Positions 57,425 to 63,746 of a DNA stretch of 63,746 nt are shown one piece after another. The position numbers and the translations under genes were made by a program. Source of the DNA: Paracoccaceae bacterium (GTDB lineage: Bacteria; Pseudomonadota; Alphaproteobacteria; Rhodobacterales; Rhodobacteraceae); assembly GCA_024227475.1 (NCBI GenBank), contig JAAEUI010000611.1:1-63746 (forward strand), in the 5' to 3' direction. The notes below the pieces were generated by a model. The model was not told where the DNA came from and made no database searches. It saw only the letters and a program-made list of their open reading frames with translations. Within the stretch, counting starts at the first letter, position 1; the number at the start of each line of letters is the position of its first letter.

Positions 57425-58536
57425 ATCACCATATCATCCCGGTGTATCAGCGCGGTGCGCCCGGGATATCCCAGCACCGCCTCGATTTCGGAGCTTTGCC
57501 GCCCCGCGATTGCCCGCGTTTCCTCAGCACTGTAACCTGCCAGGCCTTTTGCCAGTTCGGCGCCATCGGGTCCCAAAATAGCAACGGGATCACCGCGTTG
57601 AAAGCCCCCTTGTGCACCAACCACCCCGGCAGAAAGCAGCGACTTACCTTTTTGCAGCGCTTTAACGGCACCAGCGTCAATCAAAATACCGCCCCGGGTT
57701 TTCATGCCCGATATCCACTGTTTGCGGGCGGCCTGGGGGTTCACTTTTGAAACAAACCAGGTGCAGTTACCGCCCTTGGCCAGCGCAGCAAGCGGATTGA
57801 GTTGATCTCCCAGCGTGATCGCCATGGCACATCCGGCCTGCATCGCGGTTTTGGCAGCCATGATTTTTGTTTTCATCCCGCCGCTGGCGAGTGAGGTTCC
57901 CGCCCCGCCTGCCATTGCTTCTATCTGCGGGGTAATTTCCGAAATCGTATCGTAACGCTCAGCGGATTGGTCAATTTTGGGATTGCCGGTGTAAAACCCA
58001 TCCACGTCTGACAACAACACCAAAACATCCGCGCCGGCCATCGAGGCCGCCTGCGCGGCCAGTCGGTCATTGTCGCCATAGCGGATTTCATCGGTGGCCA
58101 CGGTGTCGTTTTCATTCACAATCGGAACCACGCCATAGCCAAGCAGAGTGTTCAGGGTCGCGCGCGAGTTGAGATATCGACGTCGGTTGGCACTGTCTTC
58201 CAGCGTCAGCAGTACCTGCGCGGTACTTATGTCATGGGGCGCGAGGATTTCCTCATAGGCCCGGGCCAGTTGTATCTGACCAACCGCGGCGGCGGCCTGG
58301 GATTGTTCCAGCGACAACACCCCTTCGCCAAGTTTCAGGACGCGACGCCCCAGCGCGATGGAGCCCGAAGAGACCACCAGCACATCTTTGCCTTTGGTCT
58401 TTTGCTCGGCAATGTCTGCCGCCAGGGAGCGCAGCCAGTCAAGCCGTAGCGCACCAATGGCGGCGTCCACCAAAAGGGCCGAGCCGATCTTAACAACGAT
58501 CCGGCGGGCTGTGTTCAGAGGGTTCAGGGCTGCCAT
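57421..58536 (-). CDS. proB: Glutamate 5-kinase
   Basis: A 371-residue kinase, first step of proline synthesis. The kinase domain carries [35 protein letters not shown] and the later GTGGMxTK-like [12 protein letters not shown] segment; the C-terminal ~80 residues form the PUA domain ([19 protein letters not shown]). It overlaps obgE by 13 bases upstream and proA by four bases downstream, giving an obgE-proB-proA operon. Confidence 0.97.
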   Translation of the reverse strand: MAALNPLNTARRIVVKIGSALLVDAAIGALRLDWLRSLAADIAEQKTKGKDVLVVSSGSIALGRRVLKLGEGVLSLEQSQAAAAVGQIQLARAYEEILAPHDISTAQVLLTLEDSANRRRYLNSRATLNTLLGYGVVPIVNENDTVATDEIRYGDNDRLAAQAASMAGADVLVLLSDVDGFYTGNPKIDQSAERYDTISEITPQIEAMAGGAGTSLASGGMKTKIMAAKTAMQAGCAMAITLGDQLNPLAALAKGGNCTWFVSKVNPQAARKQWISGMKTRGGILIDAGAVKALQKGKSLLSAGVVGAQGGFQRGDPVAILGPDGAELAKGLAGYSAEETRAIAGRQSSEIEAVLGYPGRTALIHRDDMVM

Positions 58537-59567
58537 GCCCCCTCCTCTTCTGCCTTGGCGGCTTTTTCCACTGCGCCGTCGCGGCGCTGGATTTCCGCAC
58601 GGACAGCACGCAGAACTCCGGTAATTCCGCTGCGTGAAACACCGGAGAGTCTGAGCACCTCGCCACCGCTGACCTCGACCAGTTCATTGTGCTTCTGCGC
58701 CAGTTCGATTTCATCGAGCGCATCAATCTTGTTGATCGCTGTTATCCGTGGCCGCTGCGCCAGATCGCCGCCGTATTTTTCCAACTCGGTAATTATGGTG
58801 TGATAGTCGGCAACAACGTCCTCTGATGTGCCATCCACCAGATGCAACAGAACCGCGCAACGTTCGACGTGGCCGAGAAACCGGTCACCAAGCCCAATAC
58901 CCTCGTGCGCGCCCGCTATCAGGCCCGGAATATCCGCCATTACGAATTCTGCACCATCAACCCCAACAACCCCGAGATTGGGGTGCAGGGTCGTAAAAGG
59001 GTAGTCGGCAATTTTTGGGCGTGCATTGGAGGTTGCCGCCAGAAAGGTGGATTTGCCCGCATTGGGCAACCCCAGCAGCCCGGCGTCAGCAATCAGTTTC
59101 AAGCGCAACCAGACCGTGCGTTCCACCTCTGGCTGGCCAGAGTTCGCGCGGCGCGGGGCCTGATTGGTGGAGGATTTAAAATGCAGGTTGCCAAAGCCAC
59201 CGTTGCCTCCAGCCGCCAATAAAACCCGCTGGCCGACCTCTGTCAGGTCGGCAATAACGGTTTCTTCGTCTTCTTCAAGGATTTCAGTGCCGACCGGCAC
59301 CTTCAGCACAATATCATCACCGCCAATACCCGACCTCGCCTTGCCCATGCCCGGACGCCCGTTCTTGGCAAAGAAATGCTGCTGGTAGCGAAAATCAATC
59401 AGCGTGTTCAGACCTTCAACCGCTTCAGCCCAGACGTCACCGCCCTTGCCGCCACTGCCACCGTCCGGCCCGCCGTATTCCACATGCGCTTCGCGGCGGA
59501 ACGAGACACAGCCATTCCCGCCAGCGCCGGAGCGCAGTTGAACTTTAGCAAGATCAAGGAATTTCAT
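58524..59567 (-). CDS. obgE: GTPase ObgE/CgtA
   Basis: A 347-residue GTPase for 50S ribosome assembly and stress control. The N-terminal glycine-rich Obg fold ([23 protein letters not shown]) is complete, and G motifs are [11 protein letters not shown] (G1), [12 protein letters not shown] (G3), NKIDALD (G4). The C-terminal OCT domain is absent, as usual in alphaproteobacteria. Its place after rplU-rpmA, with two other genes between, is close to the common order. Confidence 0.97.
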   Translation of the reverse strand: MKFLDLAKVQLRSGAGGNGCVSFRREAHVEYGGPDGGSGGKGGDVWAEAVEGLNTLIDFRYQQHFFAKNGRPGMGKARSGIGGDDIVLKVPVGTEILEEDEETVIADLTEVGQRVLLAAGGNGGFGNLHFKSSTNQAPRRANSGQPEVERTVWLRLKLIADAGLLGLPNAGKSTFLAATSNARPKIADYPFTTLHPNLGVVGVDGAEFVMADIPGLIAGAHEGIGLGDRFLGHVERCAVLLHLVDGTSEDVVADYHTIITELEKYGGDLAQRPRITAINKIDALDEIELAQKHNELVEVSGGEVLRLSGVSRSGITGVLRAVRAEIQRRDGAVEKAAKAEEEGAWQP

Positions 59568-59639
59568 CGGGCTGGGCTTTCCTGTTGGTCCGATCGCAAC
59601 CGATAGAGCAAGTTCAGCGCCGGGTCCAGAAGGCCGGCA

Positions 59640-60182
59640 TTAATCCTTCAGGCGATTGACGTAGTCCCAGGTATCGACCATTGCTTTTCGAGCCACTGAA
59701 TAGGTTTCACTTTCACCAATCAGCTCAAATCCGGCATTGGTGACCACTTTGGCCGAAGCCGGATTGTCCTGAAACACACTTGCAACCATCGAAATGCTGT
59801 TGAGCGGATTGGCCGCAACCAACGCATTGACTGCCTCAGACGCCAGCCCGGAGTTCCAGAACTGAGGTGCGATCCAATAGGCCACTTCGCACTGATAATC
59901 GGTGATGTGGATCAGCGTGATCAGCCCCAACAACTCCCGTTCACCTGCCGCACTGCCGTCAATTGCCCAAACGTCTTGTTGGCGATCCGCGGCTGTGACG
60001 CGCTCAAGATAGGCTTCGGTGGCGCCCGGAGGAAGCGGATAAGGGAATGTGGCTGTCATCCGCGCCACCCGTTCATCCCCGGCATACAGTTCGATCAGCC
60101 CCAGGTCCGACCTGCGGATCGGGCGCAGATGGAACCTTTTGGTTTCAATAAGTATCTGCCCGGTGACATGTTCCTGTTTCAT
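59640..60182 (-). CDS. GNAT family N-acetyltransferase
   Basis: A 180-residue acetyltransferase of the RimJ/RimL type. TKRFHLRPIRRSDL starts the fold; IAPQFWNSGLASEAVNALV is the acetyl-CoA pyrophosphate-binding loop, and SVFQDNPASAKVVTNAGFE is the later conserved segment. The ATG overlaps the lysE stop (ATGA), so the upstream in-frame start that would add 51 residues is rejected. Substrate unknown. Confidence 0.92.
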   Translation of the reverse strand: MKQEHVTGQILIETKRFHLRPIRRSDLGLIELYAGDERVARMTATFPYPLPPGATEAYLERVTAADRQQDVWAIDGSAAGERELLGLITLIHITDYQCEVAYWIAPQFWNSGLASEAVNALVAANPLNSISMVASVFQDNPASAKVVTNAGFELIGESETYSVARKAMVDTWDYVNRLKD

Positions 60183-60784
60183 GTCTGTTCTCCCAAAATC
60201 AAAACAAATAGAACGCTCAGTACCGTCAACCCGGCGAGCGACAACATCAGCGCGCGTTCCTGGGGCTTGCCTGCGACAACCGACGCCAGCTTTTCCCCAC
60301 CCCAACACCACATGGGGTGCAGGACAAGCTGACACAAGAACAAGGTTAATGCGATCCAGATGGTCGCAGTGAGTGCCGGGGTGCCTGGTTCAACAAACCC
60401 GGTAAAACCGGCGGTAATCATGCCCCAGGCCTTGGGGTTAAGGGGGTGGACAACCAGACCGGCAGAAAACCCCGGAGCGCGTGCTCCTGCAATACCCGGA
60501 TTCAATGAAGAATTTGCAACCCGCCAGGCCAGCCAGATGATATAGGCCGCGCTGGCCCATTTCAGAGCGGCAAACAGGGTCGGCATCTGTTGCGCCAGCA
60601 TCAAAAGACCAAACCCCATCGGCCAGATAATCAGTTGCTTGCCAAGGGCGACTCCCACCACAAAGGGCAACGCCCTTCGCAGGCCGTATCGCGCACCCGT
60701 GGCCAGCAACGCCATATTGGCGGGGCCCGGTGTGCCGACTTGTGATGCGGCAAACACTGCGAATGAGGCGATAGCTACGCTCAT
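60179..60784 (-). CDS. LysE family translocator
   Basis: A 201-residue membrane protein with six hydrophobic segments. The GTPGPANMALLATGARYG motif in the first loop is the LysE/RhtB signature. It exports amino acids or their derivatives; the substrate is unknown. Overlaps the GNAT gene by four bases. It is separated from rpmA by a terminator. Confidence 0.92.
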   Translation of the reverse strand: MSVAIASFAVFAASQVGTPGPANMALLATGARYGLRRALPFVVGVALGKQLIIWPMGFGLLMLAQQMPTLFAALKWASAAYIIWLAWRVANSSLNPGIAGARAPGFSAGLVVHPLNPKAWGMITAGFTGFVEPGTPALTATIWIALTLFLCQLVLHPMWCWGGEKLASVVAGKPQERALMLSLAGLTVLSVLFVLILGEQT

Positions 60785-60805
60785 TGTGTTTTAGTCCCTG
60801 AAACG

Positions 60806-60834
60806 AAAAAGGGCCGGTTTTTCAACCGACCCTT
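60806..60834 (-). terminator. Rho-independent terminator after rpmA
   Basis: On the minus strand AAGGGTCGGTT, GAAA, AACCGGCCCTT followed by T residues. It ends the rplU-rpmA transcript just before lysE. Confidence 0.85.
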
Positions 60835-60865
60835 CAAAATTTTTACATTCCGATTTTGGTTCGGT

Positions 60866-61135
60866 CTATTCCGCGGCCTCTGTCACTGGGAGTACGGAAA
60901 TAAAGGTGCGCCCTTTGAGGCCCTTGTGGAACTTCACATTGCCTTCGACGGTTGCAAAAATGGTGTGATCCTTGCCCATACCTACACCCTCACCCGGCCA
61001 CCATTTGGTGCCGCGCTGGCGGGTGATGATATTGCCTGGGATAACCAACTCGCCACCGAATTTTTTGACGCCAAGACGACGTCCTGCGGAGTCACGACCG
61101 TTGCGGGATGAGCCGCCTGCTTTTTTATGTGCCAT
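60866..61135 (-). CDS. rpmA: 50S ribosomal protein L27
   Basis: An 89-residue ribosomal protein. It begins [28 protein letters not shown], which is diagnostic, and carries the [23 protein letters not shown] segment. L27 lies near the peptidyl transferase centre. Eleven bases after rplU in the same operon. Confidence 0.98.
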   Translation of the reverse strand: MAHKKAGGSSRNGRDSAGRRLGVKKFGGELVIPGNIITRQRGTKWWPGEGVGMGKDHTIFATVEGNVKFHKGLKGRTFISVLPVTEAAE

Positions 61136-61146
61136 AGTCTCTCTCC

Positions 61147-61821
61147 TTAGCCTTTAGCCAGTTCTTTGGCCTGTTCGACCCAGCCTTCACGCTCGATCCG
61201 GCCTTTGAACGACAGTTTTTCGTCCATGGCCGCAATATCGTCAGCGTTCCAGCCAGCGATTTGCGCGAAGGAAGTCACGCCAGCCTCAAGCAATTTCTTC
61301 TCAAGCGCCGGACCAACACCGGACAGTGCCTTCAGATTGTCAGCAGCAGCTTCTGCCTTGGCAGCTTTCTTCGGTTCTGCTTCTTTCTTGGGCGCAGCCT
61401 CTTTCTTGGGCGCGGCGGCCTTTTTAGGAGCAGCCTTTTTCGCAGCAGGTTCGGCAGCAGCCGGCCCAGAGCCGCCAACAGCGGCAGCAACACCGGACTT
61501 ACCAGCACCGGATGCCAGAATGTCCGTCACACGCAGGATCGTCAGGTGCTGACGATGGCCCTTTTTGCGCTGCGAGGAGTGCTTGCGGCGACGTTTGACA
61601 TAGTTGATAACTTTCGGGCCCTTGCCCTGTTCCAGAATTTCGGCCTGTACGCCGGCATCCGCAACAATCGGGGTCCCAACGGTAACCTTGTCACCGCCAA
61701 GCATCAGAATCTCGTTGAATTGTACGGTCTGCCCTGCTTCACCGGCCAGTTTCTCGACCTTCAGAACATCACCGCTGGCAACTTTATACTGCTTGCCCCC
61801 AGTTTTCAGAACTGCAAACAT
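61147..61821 (-). CDS. rplU: 50S ribosomal protein L21 with C-terminal HhH extension
   Basis: A 224-residue protein, twice the normal length. Residues 1-~105 are L21 ([36 protein letters not shown]). Then comes a long Ala/Lys/Pro linker ([21 protein letters not shown]) and a ~60-residue domain ([29 protein letters not shown]) that matches a helix-hairpin-helix DNA/RNA-binding fold. Such fusions are known in Rhodobacterales; the purpose of the tail is not established. Confidence 0.97.
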   Translation of the reverse strand: MFAVLKTGGKQYKVASGDVLKVEKLAGEAGQTVQFNEILMLGGDKVTVGTPIVADAGVQAEILEQGKGPKVINYVKRRRKHSSQRKKGHRQHLTILRVTDILASGAGKSGVAAAVGGSGPAAAEPAAKKAAPKKAAAPKKEAAPKKEAEPKKAAKAEAAADNLKALSGVGPALEKKLLEAGVTSFAQIAGWNADDIAAMDEKLSFKGRIEREGWVEQAKELAKG

Positions 61822-61954
61822 GCGTTCGCTTCCTTGGTTAACCGCGTCTTGTGGCCCCGTTTCCGGCGTTTGTCAGGTGAACCTGCCTCAGACAGCGCGC
61901 CCTGCTAAGGGCTGCATTAAAAACACCCGGCAACTGTTTAGCTCCGAGTGGGCG

Positions 61955-61984
61955 GTATGTCTTCTATTGCCGATCTAATGTCAA
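61955..61984 (-). promoter_or_regulatory. Possible promoter for rplU-rpmA
   Basis: On the minus strand a perfect -35 box TTGACA (61979-61984). The -10 at the right distance (GACATA) is poor. It leaves a leader of roughly 120 bases before rplU that could hold a control element. Confidence 0.35.
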
Positions 61985-61999
61985 CCCCTTTACGCGGCT

Positions 62000-63746
62000 T
62001 CAATCGGTATATGCCGCCTGCCAAAGTGTATCATCAAGCCCGTCAAAAAGCGTGGAAAGGTACGGTGCGTAATTTCTCCAGGACTGAACAGATGACTTGT
62101 AAATCTTCTTGCGCACTTGATTGACACTGGCTGTGCGCACTGAGCGCTTGGTTTTATGAAAATCCAGAACCTGATCTTCCCAAGGCACGCCGACATATTC
62201 CAGCAGTTTTCGGCTTTCATTTTCCTGATCTGCCACCAACGCCTCGTATTTGCAGTGATAGACTACACCCGGGAACAGATCGTCCCACATGTTCATCATA
62301 CGCTTATAGTTGTTTGCAAAACGCGCCAGTTCCGCCTGGTCATAAGCATATTGATGGGCGTAGGTGGCAAAGAAATTCTTGTAAATCGAAAAACAATTGT
62401 CGCGCGGATCTCTGACCAGATTGACAAATTTTGCGTTAGGAAAGGCCAGGTGGAGTAGGCCGATATTGAAAAAATTGCCTGGCATCTTGTCGATCACCCG
62501 GCTCTCTCGCTCATAGCGCACCATCAGAGCTGCAAGGTACTTCTGAACAAAAGTCTCCATGTCCTTACGTCCAGCACTGGCCCCGAGTTTGTAGATTTTT
62601 TCTCCATAGCTCGTGGCGGCGACCAACTCCCCGGCACCATAAACCTGACTATGGGACGACAGGATTTGCTCGACCAGTGACGTACCAGAGCGCATCATAC
62701 CTAAAACGAAGACTGGCACAGTCGAACTATCTGCGAAGTCAGCAAGAGGGGCTAAGGAACCCGATTTGAACAGCCGGGTGATCTTTTCGAACTTCTGGTC
62801 GTCCGTTTCTGGCGGCGGTGGCAACACTGAACGGTAAGAGCGATTTGCGAGGTCATAGTTTTTATATGCCTCCTCATGGTTTCCCCGGCGCTCCAAAACA
62901 GTTCCAAGTCCAAAGCCTAGATGCACTCTTTCCATTTCCGGCAAGTCGTCCTGAGCCGCCAATTTTTTCATCCGCTCAACTTGCAAATCCAATTCGTCGC
63001 CCGAAAGTAAATCCAGGCTCAGGCGCAGAGCCTCAGCATTGTTCGGTTCCGCTTTCAGGACCTTTCCAAACGCCTCACGAGACTCATCAAACTGGCCAAA
63101 CTCATTGAGCTGTATTGCGTAACGCAGCAGAGCTTCTGTGTTTTCTGGCGACAATTCCAGAGAACGCTTAATCCAATTGAGCGAGTCGTCAGACCTCCCT
63201 GCTTCGTAGAACGCACCACTGAGGTTGGACATGACCACAGGGTCATCCCCCAAATATTTCAGCGCCGCCTCATAATCAGAAATGGCATCTGACATCAAAT
63301 CCAGGTTCTTTTTCAATGTCGCGCGACTGTTCAGTGCGTTACCGTATCCCGGCTCAATTTCTATTGCCCGATCGTAGTGGCGCATAGCTTCGGTTGGTCG
63401 CTCTAACGCTACCAGTGCCAGGCCAAGATTGTGATGTGCCGCAGCATACTTCGGGTTCTTGTCGATGCATTTTCTCAAATACGGCTCAGCGTCCTTATAT
63501 CTCTCCAACTGAACCAGAAAAGCACCGAGGTTCAGCAATGGTTCCAGGAAATCAGGGTTGAGCTTGATCGCCCATTGGTAAGATTTGATTGCCTCTTGGT
63601 TTTTTGCCAAATTCGACTGGGCCAGGCCCAGAACATTGAACAGAAACGGTTCGGTTCCAAATATTTTGGTCATCTCGAGTGTGGTTTTCTCGAGCTCTTC
63701 AAACCTTCCCCCATTTAAAAGACTGACCAGAATATTGGCATCGGCC
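62000..63746 (-). CDS. TPR-repeat sulfotransferase (N-terminus outside window)
   Basis: At least 581 residues, and open to the window edge. The N-terminal two thirds hold tandem TPR units (for example NPKYAAAHHNLGLALVAL and SPENTEALLRYAIQL). The C-terminal third is a sulfotransferase domain with the PAPS loop FVLGMMRSGTSLVEQILSSH and the 3'-phosphate region LVRDPRDNCFSIYKNFF. It is like proteins that sulfate peptides or polysaccharides. The acceptor is unknown. It is the second sulfotransferase in the window. An internal ATG at 63673 is a less likely start because TPR sequence continues upstream of it. Confidence 0.9.
   Translation of the reverse strand, partial: ADANILVSLLNGGRFEELEKTTLEMTKIFGTEPFLFNVLGLAQSNLAKNQEAIKSYQWAIKLNPDFLEPLLNLGAFLVQLERYKDAEPYLRKCIDKNPKYAAAHHNLGLALVALERPTEAMRHYDRAIEIEPGYGNALNSRATLKKNLDLMSDAISDYEAALKYLGDDPVVMSNLSGAFYEAGRSDDSLNWIKRSLELSPENTEALLRYAIQLNEFGQFDESREAFGKVLKAEPNNAEALRLSLDLLSGDELDLQVERMKKLAAQDDLPEMERVHLGFGLGTVLERRGNHEEAYKNYDLANRSYRSVLPPPPETDDQKFEKITRLFKSGSLAPLADFADSSTVPVFVLGMMRSGTSLVEQILSSHSQVYGAGELVAATSYGEKIYKLGASAGRKDMETFVQKYLAALMVRYERESRVIDKMPGNFFNIGLLHLAFPNAKFVNLVRDPRDNCFSIYKNFFATYAHQYAYDQAELARFANNYKRMMNMWDDLFPGVVYHCKYEALVADQENESRKLLEYVGVPWEDQVLDFHKTKRSVRTASVNQVRKKIYKSSVQSWRNYAPYLSTLFDGLDDTLWQAAYTD

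Overview
The window is a 63.7-kb piece of a chromosome from an alphaproteobacterium, most likely Rhodobacterales (a Roseobacter-type organism). This rests on gene content and order: a CckA-type hybrid kinase, a ribosomal protein L21 with a long C-terminal extension, an IalB-family protein, an aroK-aroB-CorC neighbourhood with xerD, a heme A synthase beside a Taq-type carboxypeptidase, and a recA SOS box of the alphaproteobacterial GTTC-N7 type. There is no plasmid, phage or CRISPR signature. Most genes are housekeeping and both strands carry short operons.

Layout. 1-7.0 kb: tRNA-Ser, then a rightward run of a SPOR lipoprotein, D,D-carboxypeptidase, tmk, holB, tatD, a PhnP-like hydrolase and an AEC transporter. 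6.9-15.8 kb: mainly leftward M32 carboxypeptidase, ctaA, trmJ, two tandem DUF1330 genes, alaS and recA, with a small rightward TfoX/SMR pair. 15.9-24.1 kb: a small sulfotransferase, cckA, rsmB, guaB, then an agmatinase/aminotransferase/cupin set. 24.3-33.9 kb: rlmE and ppx, then a one-carbon (corrinoid) module of virulence-factor-family protein, MetF-like reductase, methyl-THF:corrinoid methyltransferase and a ferredoxin-ATPase corrinoid activator, interrupted by a repeat, an orphan gene, two cytochromes and a membrane protein. 33.9-38.6 kb: tRNA-Gly, a DUF2235 hydrolase, then pgi and zwf with only a remnant of pgl between them. 38.7-46.5 kb: a radical SAM protein, an EamA transporter broken by an in-frame TGA, aroB, aroK, a 44-residue membrane protein, a conserved exported protein, xerD and a CorC-type transporter. 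46.7-56 kb: HerA-like ATPase, a candidate small RNA, IalB, a beta-ketoacyl synthase/acyl carrier protein/LpxD cluster, L,D-transpeptidase and DUF882 peptidase. 56.1-63.7 kb: proA, proB, obgE, a GNAT enzyme, a LysE exporter, rpmA, rplU and a partial TPR-sulfotransferase.

The most distinctive non-coding signal is a dispersed repeat family bounded by TTAGAGC/GCTCTAA. Three 117-bp copies (24157, 28657 inverted, 46517) fold into two long hairpins, with a paired base change in one stem that keeps it intact. Shorter relatives sit at 11.2, 16.6, 18.5-18.7 and 46.5-46.7 kb. In at least five genes (cckA, rsmB, a DUF1330 gene, the CorC gene, herA) the stop codon lies inside an element end. Other points of note are the deleted pgl, the nonsense-interrupted transporter, a compact terminator-ended small RNA candidate at 48.4-48.5 kb, and Arg-rich C-terminal tails shared by the methyltransferase and activator of the corrinoid module.

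All calls come from reading the sequence and recalled family knowledge; no database search was run. Start codons were chosen from visible ribosome binding sites and family lengths.
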